Made by a program: the position numbers and the translations under genes. The notes beneath the pieces were generated by a model. That model was not told the origin of the DNA and did not search any database. It saw only the letters and a program-made list of their open reading frames with translations. A stretch of 64,000 nt of DNA from Ophiocordyceps camponoti-saundersi (nom. inval.) (taxonomy: Eukaryota > Ascomycota > Sordariomycetes > Hypocreales > Ophiocordycipitaceae): NCBI GenBank assembly GCA_003339415.1, contig PDHQ01000022.1, positions 62,001 through 126,000 of the forward strand, written 5' to 3'. Positions 41,948-54,695 of this stretch are shown in pieces (positions within the stretch are counted from its first letter, which is position 1; every line of letters starts with the position of its first letter).

Positions 41948-42552
41948 GACCGCGGAGCAACCAACCTGCTTCCTCTTCAAAGAGGGTAGACGAAGTGTGG
42001 AGAGCTTGGATGTAAGTGGCGGTCGCATGCGAAGAAGAGCTTCTAACGAGGCAGCGGGCCTGGCAGAGTTGGCGGAAGACGCTGAGCTCTGGAAGATGAC
42101 GTCGAATCGCAAGGAAGCAAGACGTTACTGCTTGTGAAGGGAGTTGGGGTAAAGCGGCGTTCAGAGGGTAGGGCTACTGCTTGGATGGCCTTTAGTCGTC
42201 TTGCTATCTGTCCCTTGGTATCTGTTACCACTTCGATACTACTGTCCGGTAAAGTGCCTGTTTAGGTATACTACTCCGTACATTACCATTCATCATACTC
42301 GCGATAGGGTTGGTCTTCACTAGGCATGTCTGGTTCACAAGTAGGTAGCGGAAAAAAAATCATGAGAACGCCGTCCAGGAGAAAAACACATGACAGCTGT
42401 GTGGATTGGGATTAAGACCCATCTCAATCACATACGTATTGCTCGTCTCAAGCCCATAGTGGTCACGTCTATGCACATGCAGTAGCGTAAATCCAGTGCA
42501 TTTCCCAGCAAGACGCCTACTCCCAAGCATCGCCTCTCCCATCCGGAGCAAC

Positions 42553-43620
<1,068 letters not shown>

Positions 43621-44285
43621 ATGGTCAAGAAGAGAAAGAACAAGTACGGTGACGTTCAAAATCCCATCGCCGACGAACATCAGAGGCTGACCCATCTCTC
43701 TCGCAGCGGCCGCAACAAGAAGGGCCGTGGCCACGTGAAGCCCATCCGTTGCAGCAACTGCTCGCGATGCACGCCCAAGGACAAGGCAATCAAGAGATTC
43801 ACCATCCGCAACATGGTCGAGTCTGCTGCTATCCGTATGACTGATTCGAACCCTCCCAGCCTGCCCGAGAAAAAAAAATCCCAATGAGAGGGAAATACGA
43901 CTGCTGACACTTTACGCTACAGGTGACATCTCGGACGCCTCCGTCTTCGCCGAGTACACTGTCCCCAAGATGTACCTGAAGCTGCAGTACTGTGTCTCTT
44001 GCGCCATTCACGGCAAAATTGTCCGGTACGTTGTCTCTCCCCTGGAGTGTGACAACTGCGCCCATCGCGGCGTATGTGCTTCAGATGAGCCTTGGAGGAT
44101 TCTTCGCGGTCGCGTAGCTGCGACGCTCCCTCGCCTGAGAACCTCGGGTATGTTGAAATGGCACTTTGCTAACAGGTATTCGCAGTGTCCGCTCTCGTGT
44201 CGGTCGCCGCAACCGTGCGCCGCCTCCGCGCGTCCGCTACAACAAGGATGGCAAGAAGATCGTGCCTACGGTGGCCAAGGCGTGA
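43621..44285 (+). CDS. RPS26: 40S ribosomal protein S26 (eS26)
   Basis: Four exons: 43621-43643, 43707-43834, 43923-44025 and 44186-44285; 117 aa. The spliced protein reads [20 protein letters not shown], then [55 protein letters not shown] and ends ..[21 protein letters not shown]. The two CxxC pairs bind zinc. eS26 lies at the mRNA exit channel of the small ribosomal subunit. Multiple short introns in a ribosomal-protein gene are usual for filamentous fungi. Confidence 0.97.
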
Positions 44286-44597
44286 GATGGGCTCGACTAC
44301 AACGACGGGATCTGACGGCGTTACTGTATGAGCCGAGAACATCGTTTCGGGGGCTAGACGAGAGTAGACGATTCTTAACGTCCACCAAACCGAGCAGTCT
44401 CTTTGTCGCTGAAGCGCGGTGTTCTGTGAAGACGGCATTTCGTACAAATGATTGTTGGCGATCGCGAGGGAGTGCATCTCACATGTGTAAAGTACAGCTT
44501 CCATGCAAAGGCAATGTTTATACAAAGGACACTCTCCATATCGAATTAAAATATCCACAACTCGTCCATCGCCTCTCCTACACGGGATGGACTCTTT

Positions 44598-47500
44598 CTA
44601 AAAGGCGGGTGGAGGAATAATACCGGTGTCGTTGCGGGAGCACTCATACGGATCGACGCAGACTCCACCACCGCAGCAGCTGCCGGTGAGACAGACATGA
44701 TGCGAGTAGCCGGCGGAGGCGCAGTCGTTATCGGAGGAGCAGCGAGCGACGAAGTTGTCGCAGCCGGTGTACTCGAAGGCGATGGAGCCACCGGCGGCAG
44801 TGCGACCGCAGACACAGCCCGAGTCTCCAAGAATGGCCGATTGCGGATAGTAGCAGGCGCCGGGGCTGCCGAAGGTGGAGTCGCTGCCATGCGGACAGCA
44901 GGCGCGCTGAGACGGGTCGAGAACGGTAAGATTGCGGGGCGGCGGCGGCGCATCCGGAGGCGGGGCCGAAGCGAAGCGGGCAACGACGGGAAGCGGAGCG
45001 CCGCCGGCACGGAGGGTCAAGTCGAGGGGCGGATCGGGCGCATGAAGGTCGCGACAAAGATCGGCGTCGAAACGGCGTTTGGCGGCAGAGTAGGCGTCGA
45101 GATACTGCTTGATGGCGGCGTCGACTGCTGGTGGCTGAGCACGGGAGCGGGACAGGGCCTGCTTGAGGATCTCCCAGAGCTGCTCATAGTAGATGACGGC
45201 CAAGTCGGCGTCTGCTTTCTGAGCGGCGTCCAGACCTCGACTGTACAGATCCTCCCTCAGCGAGGCCGGGTTGAGGAAATCCTGGCTCGTGGCCTCGAGC
45301 GTGGTGATGACGGTCGACAGGTCCGGACAGGCGTCGGCGAAGGGGGCGACGAAGAGGAAGTTTGGGACCGATCGACGGACGGCTCTCCGGCATCGTGAAG
45401 CATTCGAAGCTTGGCCGGGGAACGCACAGTCGAATCGCCACCGGCCGGCGGCTTCGTCGACGTCGACGTCTCGACATTCGGTTGATCCGAGACGGAGCAG
45501 GGGATATTCATGGATATGTCGACCGACTGGATGACCGCATTGATCCTGAAGGAACAGCGTCTGACCGAAAGGAGCATCGGCATCATCATCGTCAACATCA
45601 TCAGCCGCCTCCAGAAGAAGATGTCCTCCTTTGGCGCAAACCTGACCCGAAAGCTTCTCCAACTGCTGATAAAGCCCTTGGACATGAAAGGAGACGTCAA
45701 ACCGACAGCTATTAGTCGAGAAATGGATCCCCCCAGCGTCCAGCATCATGGCGTTGCCCAACGAGTCCACGATGGCGACGTGACCCCTATCCGAGACGTC
45801 CAGGTAATGCGTTCCGCGAGCGGCGTCTCGAAGAGTGAGGAACAGCGGCTTTACGCCGTCCGGGGTGAAATCGACTGCTTCGATGAAGGGGAAGGGGATG
45901 GTGGCGTTGTGGGCTCTTACTTCGTCGTTGTGCGGGAGGGCTCTTCTCCCGTCTATCGGCATCGGGAGGTGGTAGCAGTTGGGCTCGGAGATTGCGCCTG
46001 TGCGGGAGACGTCTGTGAAGTTTGCGGCTGGGACTATGGTGCTGCTTGTTATGGCGGATGATGTCGATGAGGAGAGGGAGGTTGTTGTGGAGTTTGAGTT
46101 TGGGGGGGGTGAAGTTGTTGCTGCTGTTGTTGATGATGTTTGTGATCCTCCTGCGCTGTTGCTGTTGCTGATGCTTTGGCTGTTGCTCTGGCTTGGTATC
46201 GATGTGGCGATGGGGTCGAGACTGACTGTCCAGGTTGGGTTTGAGTTGGACGATGTCGTACGATTTGAGCTTGCTGTCGCTGTTGGAGGCCAGTTCGAGG
46301 AGGAGGAGGAGGAGGAATAGATGGAAGAGGAAGAGGAAGACAAAGAGGAAGAGCCGAAGCTCATGGACGGATTAGTAGAGAGCGAAGACGACGATCCGCT
46401 GCTCGACGTCGTTGAATACGTCCCCGTTGATGAAAGTGACGAGGAAGACGTCTTGCTCGGATCTGCCGAGTTCCAGCTTGACGATGATCCGGTTGAAGCC
46501 GAGTTCGAGGACCAGCTTCTGTCTGTTGACGACAGCGACGAGGATGATTTGCTTGGATCTGTCGAGGTTCCAGTTGACGATGACGATGATCCGGTCGAAG
46601 CCGAGTTTGAAGACCAGGTACTCTGCGTTGATGAGAGCGACGAAGATGACTTGCTTGGGTCTGTCGAGGTCCAAGTCGATGATGACCATGATCCGGTCGA
46701 AGCCGAGTTCGAAGACCAGGTACTCTGCCCTGATGAGAGCGACGAAGATGCCTTGCTAGGGTCTGACGAGGTCCAAGTTGACGATGACGATGACCCTGTC
46801 GAAGCCGAGTTCGAACTCCAGCTCGGATCTGCAGAGAGCGAAGTCGAAACTCGACTGGACGTATCACCGGAAGTCGTATACGAAGTTGAAGCCGAGCCGG
46901 AAGTCCAACTCGGATCAGTTGCCGAAGATGACGAGGCGGATCCCGTACTCCCGCTGCTGCTGCTGCTTCCCCCCGTCCAAGTCGAGATCGAGCTTCCTCC
47001 CGTGGTAGACACAGGCGGTGCCACGGCACGGGACTTGTACGTCGACTCCGACTTCGATCCGGACGTGTACGTCGATCCCGTCTCGGACCCGGACGAGTGA
47101 GTTGACTCGGACCAGGGCCGAGACGTGTACTTTGACTCGGACCCGGGCCGGCTGGCGGTGGGATCAAAGGAGGAAGACTCCGTCCCCGTCTCGGTGATGG
47201 TGACGGTTCCGTCTTCGTACGTGCTGGTCTTGCTGCCGGAGGAGCTGGTACTGCTATCATCCGGGACACAGATCTCGGTCAAGACACAATGACACTGTCG
47301 AAAGCTCACAACATCAGCACATCTCCATCCCTCCCTCTCTCACCTCTCTCAACTACATATCAACACCTCTCATAAAAACTCACCCGCGACGAAACAACAC
47401 TCGGCTCAAAACTAGCATACTCAGTCGGCGTCGTAACAGGCCGACAACCACTCTCCTCCACCAAACTAGAGCAAAAAGACCGTCCATGACGAGAAAGCGA

Positions 47501-47602
47501 GGTGAAGAGCCCGTCACGCGTACACTCCTCCCTCGACGTCGTAGCCGGGATGGCGATGACGCCGGAGACGAGGGTGAAGACGATCAAGGCTTTGACTCGC
47601 AT
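44598..47602 (-). CDS. Secreted Ser/Thr-rich repeat protein with conserved C-terminal Cys-rich region
   Basis: Two exons on the minus strand: 47602-47384 and 47294-44598; 971 aa. A signal peptide ([17 protein letters not shown]) is followed by a Cys-containing N-terminal part ([30 protein letters not shown]), then about 330 residues of Ser/Thr-rich low complexity with tandem repeats. A folded region follows ([58 protein letters not shown]), then a C-terminal Cys-rich segment ([29 protein letters not shown] and [13 protein letters not shown]). The layout resembles fungal wall-associated proteins annotated with DUF7029/DUF7223-like domains; I am not certain of that assignment. No GPI-type hydrophobic tail is seen. 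Heavy O-mannosylation is likely (inference). Confidence 0.82.
46380..46850 (-). repeat. Degenerate ~90-bp coding tandem repeats (Ser-rich units)
   Basis: Five to six imperfect units, each about 30 residues, with the pattern [31 protein letters not shown]. On the plus strand they appear as a recurring CCGGTCGAAGCCGAGTT...GACGA series. Such arrays often vary in copy number between strains. Confidence 0.8.
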
Positions 47603-48246
47603 GTTTTAAAGAGAAGAGCTGCTTGTGTTTTTTATTCAACGAGTGGATTGGGAAGAAGGGGAGAAAAGAATGAGGGCAGCTTGGAGATCTAATGGCCTCT
47701 CTCTTCCTTGCGGGAATCCAAACAGAGGCCTCTATCCGCTTTTTATACTTCATCCTCATCTTCTCTCTTCCCCCCCTATACTCAGATATTCTCTCCTCTT
47801 CCATATCACACATACTTCCTTGACTCATTCCTCCCATTCCATTTCCCTCCCCCCTTCGCCTTCTCACCACCGCTCCTCCTCGCCTCAGAACCGTACAACA
47901 TCGCGTACGGTAAGGACACAGCTCACAAGTGAACCTTGAGCCTCCATCTCCAGCCTCGGCGAGTCTGTACGATGCTCGTCTGTCTTTCCTCCATCCTTTC
48001 TCTCTCTTCTTTCTGTCTCTCTTCAACTTGTTTCTCAGCTCTTTACGGGACTCCCCATCTCTCGTCCTACCACAAGGTTCAACGGCGCCACCTTCGATAG
48101 ACCTGCGCCCCCCCCTCTCATCGTGTCACCAGCCTTTACAGAAGCTCAGGCGATACTTCAGTCAAGCTTTTTTAAACAGTGAGTAGCTGAAAAGGTAGGG
48201 GGGGGATGAGAGAGACGACACGAAACACATGGCGCCGACTCACCGA

Positions 48247-48299
<53 letters not shown>

Positions 48300-48307
48300 C
48301 GGCGGGG

Positions 48308-48344
<37 letters not shown>

Positions 48345-48681
48345 GGGAGGAAACCTCGATGAGCTCAAGCGACCCTCGCCTGCTGTCTCGTCAATATTTT
48401 TTTTTCCTTCTCAGCCTCGACCCAGGAGTTAGTCGCTTGGAGGAGAGGAAGAGGGAAACTATCTCTTACCCCTGAATCCGAGAAGAAGCAAGAAGAAAAC
48501 AAGGGGGGGGCAAATGCCATAGAAGCAGAGTAAAAGCACGTTTCCCATATCTCATTATAATACACCTGAACATGGTATACGCAAATGATGCCTCATCGTC
48601 TATCGTCAAACGTTCACCTCGCCAATGCCAACCCCCAATACATCGTCACAAGAGAAGAACCTCCTCCCCCCTAAAGAACCC
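47603..48681. other. Upstream region of the Ser-rich gene, containing a ~95-bp poly-G tract
   Basis: No gene. A pyrimidine-rich leader-like region is next to 47603. The notable element is the nearly pure G tract at 48250-48343. The right edge is the 3' flank of SMC4. Confidence 0.5.
48250..48343 (+). repeat. Extreme poly-G tract
   Basis: Fifty G residues (48250-48299), then a short C-interrupted part (C at 48300, 48303, 48308), then 35 more G (48309-48343). It lies in non-coding DNA about 650 bp upstream of the Ser-rich gene's start. It may be real (G-quadruplex-prone) or an assembly or sequencing artifact. Confidence 0.9.
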
Positions 48682-51600
48682 TCACCTGAGAGGCAGCGTC
48701 ATCTGTCCCGGTCCCGTATTTCGACACGCCGGCTGCTGCTGCTGCTGCTCTCGCGAGATGTAATCCCGGTTGTCAATCGTCACGTTCTTGGTCATATGAT
48801 TGACCTTGTAAACGCCAACCAACCTCGCCGCAAGCTCAAACATGTTATTCCGTAGAGAGATGACGATGAACTGCGCATTCTTCGTCCGTTCCTTGATGTA
48901 ATTCGCCACGATAGACACCTAAACATCATCATCATCATCATCAGCTCTCTTCCTCTCTCTTCTCACCAAGAAAGAAAGAAAGAAAGAAAAACTCACATTC
49001 CGAAAGTCCAAAGCGGCGTCAATCTCATCCATGACGTAAAGAGGCGTAGGCTTATAATGGTGCAACGCAAACACAAGCGCAAGGCTACTCAACGTCTTCT
49101 CGCCTCCGGATAGGTTCCCAATGTTCTTCCAGCTCTTCTTCGGAGGCATGACGCTGAAGAGGATGCCCTCGCTAAAGGGGTCGAGGCTGTCGACGAGCTC
49201 AAGCTCGGCGTTGCCCCCCATGGTAATCATCTGGTACATCTCCTTGAGACGGAGGGAGATGGCGCTGAAGCCCGTCATGAAGCCCTCGAGTCGTAGCCTG
49301 CGGAGGTCGTCGCATCGCTTCTTGGCCGCGTCGCGCTGCGCAATGGCAGATTGTAGGTCCGATGACCGGGCCGCGTGCTCCTCTACTCGCCGTCGGTACT
49401 CGGCCAGGACGCCGAGGTCGACGTTGACCTTTTGAGTCTTCTCTTCCAGCGCTGCAATCTCCCCCTTGAGCGTCTCCTTGCTCATCCCCGCGAGCTCGTC
49501 TGGCGTATACTTGACCAGTTCCTGCGGCTGAGCATGTCCGCTCGTCGGGACTGCTTCATCGTCTTGCTCGTCCACTTCAGGGGCGTCAGTCATGTCCACG
49601 TCCTCGTCCTCGTCCATCGTCGTCTCCTGCTGCCTCACTTCCTCCTGCTCCTCCTCCTCCTCTTCCTCCTCGGCATCTCTCGCCTTGACCGGAGCTGCTG
49701 TCCCGGTCAGGTCCTCGATGCTCTGCAGCACGAGCTTCGACAGCTTGTCGTTCCAATACCGCAGCCTCTTGTCGTTTTCCGCCAACGTCTTCTGGTTCTC
49801 CTCGAGCTTATTGCGCATCTCAATCTCCACCGCTCGACTCTCGTTCAACTCGGTCGTCTTGGCATCCAGAGCCTCCTTGAACTCGGAGAGCTCCTCCTTC
49901 TTGGCTTCCAGACCCTCCCTCTCCTCTTGAACACGCGTCTTAAGCTCTTCGGCCTTCTCCCCCTGACGGCTCATGTCGGCCTCGAGCTTCTCCAGCTCGT
50001 CTGCGGCGGCGTCCCTCTCGTTCGACGCCTTGGCCATGTCCTTGGCCAGCTTCGCCGTCTGCTTCTCCGCCTTGGCGCGACGGACCTCGGCGCTTGATGT
50101 CTCTTCGTTATGCGATGCCATCTCCTCCTTGAGCGCGTCCACCTTGGCCCTCTGCGCCTGCAGCCTCTCGCCTCCGACCTCCATGATGCCGTCCTGCAAC
50201 TTCTTGATCTCCGCCTCGACGCTGGCCGTCTCGCCGCGCAGCTGGTCGATCTCGCCGTTGAGCTTGGCCACCTCCTTCTCCAGCGCCTCCAGCCGGCGAG
50301 AGTCGTCGGCCGACGGCTGGTGCTCCTTGCTTACGTCGCCGATGCGCCGCTGCACGTCCTTCATGTTTCGCGTTATGCTCTCGACTTCAAGCCTCAGCTT
50401 TTGAATCTTGGTGTCGAGCTGGGGAATCTCCTCTCTCAGCTCCCTGAGCCTCCCCTCGCAATTCCGCTGGTACTCTTGAAACTCGCGGAACTTGGTCTCC
50501 CACGCGTCTCGGTCGTCCTCGAGTTTCGTGACCTGCTCCTTGCTGGTGTCGGCCACCAGCTTCGAAGACATGAGGCCCTTCTTCACCGTAGAGCCGCCGC
50601 CCGACATGGTGCCGGACTTGTCGATGAGCTCGCCCTGAAGCGTGACGACGCGCCACCTCTTGGCCCCGTATGCGATGCGGTTGGCCTGAGCCAGGTCGTT
50701 GGCAACCAGTGTATCCTGCATGGCGTGGTAAAAGGCCGGACGGAACTCGTCCGCCTTGGCCTTGACCAGGTCAAACAGCCGGGGAGCGCCCTCGGGCGTA
50801 TCGAGCGTCGACATGTCCCGGGCTCTCAGCTTGTCGAGGCAGATAAAGTTGCCGCGGCCCAGGTTGTTCTTCCTCAGATACTCGATGCACTGCTGACCGG
50901 CCTCGACCGTCTGAGTGACGAAGTTGTCCAGGGAGGGACAGGCGGTCGAGACGGCCACGTCGTATTTAGGGTCGATGGTCCCGAGGTTTCCCAGTCTGCC
51001 GTGGAAGCCGTCGATCCGGCCGGACTCCTTCATGCGCATGAGGGCCGTCAGGACGTTGCCTCGCGTCTGAACACTGGCAAGACTGGAACGAGCCTCGTCG
51101 GCCTTCTGTCGAGCATTGGAGATCTTGGACCGAAGCTTGGGCTCGTTTTCGGAGAGCACCTGCAACTCCGACGTCACCTTGTCGGCCTCCTTTTGCAGCG
51201 CCTCCTTTTCAGCCTCGCACGCCTGGAGCTCCTCTTCCTTGGCGGCCTTGCCCTCTTCAATGGCATTCATCTTGGCTTCCAACTCCTCGAGCGCCACGGC
51301 ACCGGCGTTGGCCTTTTCACGGAGTATGCTGCTCTCGCTCTCCGCCACGGCTATGGCCGACTGCTTCTGGTTGATCTTCTCCGTCCAGGGCTCCAGTGAC
51401 TTGAGCTTGGCCGCAATCTGATCGGAAAAGGCCTGAGTCTTGCCCTTGAGGCTGTCGCGTATCTTGGCCAGCTCCGCCTCCTCCGCCTTGACCTGTTCCT
51501 CTAGGGCTGCCACCTCGCGAGTCCGAGTCTCAATGTCGAGGCTGCACTGCTCCATCGTTTCCTGAGCCTCGACCGTCGACTTTTCCGCGCTGCCAATCGT

Positions 51601-53278
51601 CTTGTCCAGCTTCTTCTTCTTGTCCTCGAGGAACTTGCGCTTCTCGTCGAGCTTCACCCGCTCCTGGTCGAGTTTCGCCAAGTCTTTGGCCAAAGCCAGC
51701 GAATGCTTCTCCCTTGTCGCGTATTCCTTGCTGCCGACGGCGTACTGCTTCTGCAGCTCCTCGATGATTTGTTCGCTGCCATGGTGCTTCTCGAGCTCTT
51801 CCTGAAGCTGGGCATGCAGCTGAGTGGCGGCCTCTTGCGTGACGGAGATGTTGTCATTGCATTCGTGGATGTATAGCTGATAGAGGCTTGACTTCTTCAT
51901 GACCAGCTCGTTCTCATCTCGGACGTAGTCGAGAGCCTCGTTCTTCTTGTCCTCGAGGCTATGCTTTTCCTTTTCAACATGCTGCACGCGGCCGCTCTTC
52001 TCTACGCAGACGTCGTTGAGAGTCTCAACTTCGGCCGCGGCCTCTTCAATGGGCGTCTTGTACTTTGACGTCCCGATGATGTCCTCGAGATACTCGAGGA
52101 GGCCGTCTTCGTGCTCGTTGGCCGCTTTGGCTTTCATCTGGGCGATCGATTCGACCTCTCCTTGTAGAATCAGGAATCGCTTGTGATCGAGATCCACGCC
52201 TCGTTCGCGAAGGAGGGTTGTGACGGTAGTGAAATTGGACTCTTTCCCGTTGATGAAGTATTTACTAGAGTTGTTGCGGAAGGCCTTGCGCGAGATGACA
52301 AGGGCTGAGTCGGGAACGACCTCGTGGCCACCACCAGGCTGTCGAGGGCGGGTCAGAGAAAGAACCGAGTTTAGAGAGCGACAGGCTCACCTGGTCCATC
52401 ACTTCCTCAAAGTGAACTTGGACCTCGCAAAAGTCCAAGTTCGGATGCTGCGCCGAGTTGTGAATGAGAGCAGAGATCTTACCCTGCCGCATCTTGCTGG
52501 CACGAAAGCCAAATACGAACAGCAGCGAATCAATGACGTTCGACTTGCCCGAGCCGTTGGGGCCGACGACGGACGAGAAGGAGGCGTGAAAGGGACCGAC
52601 CTCCTGACGACCGGCGTAGCTCTTGAAATTGTGAAGAACGAGATAGGTGAGCACAATGCGAGGCTTAGACTCAGTGACCTCCTCAACGACAGGCACGGTG
52701 GCGGTCCGCTGCTTGAGCATAATATCCAACGGCCTGTCCATGACGGTGTCGAAGGGTTTAACAGGCTTGACGACGGTGGTGTTGGTTGTGTCAGGGTTCT
52801 GCTTGTTTACTACCGCGGCGGTGATGTCAGCCAAGGGCGTTGCTTGAAGCTGCGACGGCTCAGGCGATGTGGAAGGCTTCGGTGTCGGCGGCGCAAGGAC
52901 AGAGACGTCGGTGACGGCAGAGGCTCGTGGGACCGCGCTCTTTCGCTTGCGCGGCGATGTTTTGATAAGTGAATCTTCAGCGCTCGGCTGCGCAGTTTCG
53001 TCAGGGTCCCGCGCGTCGACGGGCTTGGGTGGCGCCGCTGCCGGGGCCGTAACCTTCCTGGGCCGACCACGAGGGCGCGGTGCGGCAGTTGTCGTAGGTG
53101 CCACGGAAGCCCGACTGCCTCGCGTCTGTCGGCGAGGGGCCTTGACGGGTTCTGGAGTGAAATCGTCTTCGGCCTCAACGGCAGCCATGGCGGAGTCGGA
53201 ATCGGAATCGGAGTCGATGATAGCGGTCCTTCTGGTCGCGACGCGACGCGACGGTCGGGAAGGAGTGGCCTCCGACAT
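48682..53278 (-). CDS. SMC4: Condensin subunit SMC4
   Basis: Three exons on the minus strand: 53278-52391, 52338-48997 and 48918-48682; 1488 aa. A long disordered N-terminus (SDSDSDS, RPRGRPRKV AT-hook-like) precedes the ATPase head with Walker A GPNGSGKSN (239-247). Coiled coil, hinge (GFHGRLGNLGTIDPKYDVAV; the Gly-rich TMSGGG), second coiled coil, signature LSGGEKTLSSLAL and Walker B YVMDEIDAALDF follow, ending with VANYIKERTKNAQFIVISLR and a short poly-Gln tail. SMC4 pairs with SMC2 in condensin to compact mitotic chromosomes. An acidic insert (EEEEEEEQEE..DEDEDVDMTD) lies in the second coiled-coil arm. Length fits fungal SMC4. It shares a short promoter with the ELYS-like gene. Confidence 0.97.
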
Positions 53279-53658
53279 GTCGCTTTACCTGAACTTATCG
53301 GACTGGTGATGCGACGAGCTGAAGGTGAGACGAGATGGGCGCAAAGTCGCGATGCAGTTTCAGCTGCTACAAGCGCCGCGACGATGAAGCGGTTTGTCGT
53401 CCGGCCGAAGTTTGTTTGGAAATGTCCTAAAACGGTCGACAAAGTAAACAAGCCCCACCGGGTAAACCCGCTGGCCCGCGGGGTCACGTGATGACGCGAT
53501 GCAACAGCTGCTTGCTTAAACGGAGCTTCGTTTGCCTCGGCCAGCCAAGCTCTATCTCTCTGCATCTCGAGTCTCACAAGAGGCTTGTCTTCACGTTTCT
53601 CTGTCCCTCCGAAAAAGAAAGTGCTGCTCCGTCTGTTCTTTCCCATCGTTAGCCCACG
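53279..53658. promoter_or_regulatory. Shared divergent promoter of SMC4 and the ELYS-like gene
   Basis: A 380-bp head-to-head space with a perfect TCACGTGA palindrome at 53484-53491 (GTCACGTG, the Cbf1/CDEI consensus) followed by TGACGCGAT. No TATA box is evident. Coordinated expression is inferred. Confidence 0.5.
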
Positions 53659-54695
53659 ATGTTCATGTTATCAGAATACGACGATGTCTTTCCCGCGAAG
53701 CTCAAATTCCCCTACGATCGCGCGCTTCAGAACGAAATCGAACATCATCGCAAGGCCCAGGGCGGCATACTCTTCATCGACCGCGTCATGAAGGCCCTCG
53801 GAGTCATCAAAGGTTTACCCTCCGGCATGAACCCGTCTCTGACCTTGCAGCTGATGGAGCTTCAAGGCCGACTGTATCCTCCCAAGTCCGAAAATACGCT
53901 GCGCCAGCTGCACCAGCTCATCTGCGAGACCACCATGTCCGTCCAGCAGAAGCAATCTCTCCTGTATTACATCATGCTGGACTTTGACACGGTGGGCTCG
54001 CAGCCGTCCGGGTCCGAGAAATTCGCCGCCGATGCAGGGATGCCCGTCAACTATCGAATCTTCATGAAGGGCTTGTGGCACATGGACAGGGAGAGATATC
54101 AGGTCAGTCGCCTTTTTTTTCGTCCACCTTTCCGGCGCATAAGCTGATTCATTGTACGCAGGAGGCCCTCGGATTTGTGACGCACCCATCGCTGACGCCC
54201 GACTTTGCCGACGACATCATCATCACGCTGGTCCGTTACGCGCCCGACCAAGACTATAGCCTCGCCTTATCTTACTACTACACTGTGCGGCCGAGCTTGA
54301 AGACTGCGTCGGGGCTGGAATCGCTGTTCGACGCCATGGTGCACGGCGATGCCACCGAGGCTCTCCTATACTCCCGCACGCATCCTCAGCATACGCGCGA
54401 GCAACTTTTCCGGCGCTGGGTTCGGACCAACTTGAAAGAATGCCGACGCGAAGAAGATCCGAGCCAGCGCGACAAGCTGGCCTTTCTCCCGCTCGACCCG
54501 GACGAGGAGAAGTGGTTCGAGCATTATCTCACCGTCGGGGAGGGAAAGAACTTGCCAAAGGCAAAGGACACGCTTCTTGCGCGCCAAATCGCGTGCGACC
54601 GCTTCTCAGACGTGAGCGAGCAGAGAGTTGGTGAGCAGTGGGCGGCCGTGGTCGAGGGGATTAAGAGGGGAGTCGACGCGACACACTCTTCTTAG
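53659..54695 (+). CDS. ELYS-domain nuclear pore complex protein (ELY5-like)
   Basis: Two exons, 53659-54102 and 54162-54695 (intron 59 bp, GTCAGT..CTGATTC..CGCAG); 325 aa. All-helical sequence with MFMLSEYDDVFPAKLKFPYD, YYIMLDFD..., MPVNYRIFMKGLWHMDRERY, EALGFVTHPSLTPDFADDII and LVRYAPDQDYSLALSYYYTV. This matches the fungal ELYS-like domain family. In other eukaryotes ELYS recruits the Nup107-160 complex to chromatin; fission yeast Ely5 is a short pore component of similar size. It lacks the beta-propeller and AT-hook of animal ELYS, as expected for fungi. Confidence 0.85.

Noticed and set aside
46321..47100. A 259-codon plus-strand frame, very acidic (Glu/Asp-rich)
   Set aside because: It is the antisense of the Ser-rich repeat array: Ser codons read backwards give Glu/Asp-rich sequence. 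The minus-strand gene has a signal peptide, splice sites and conserved C-terminus.
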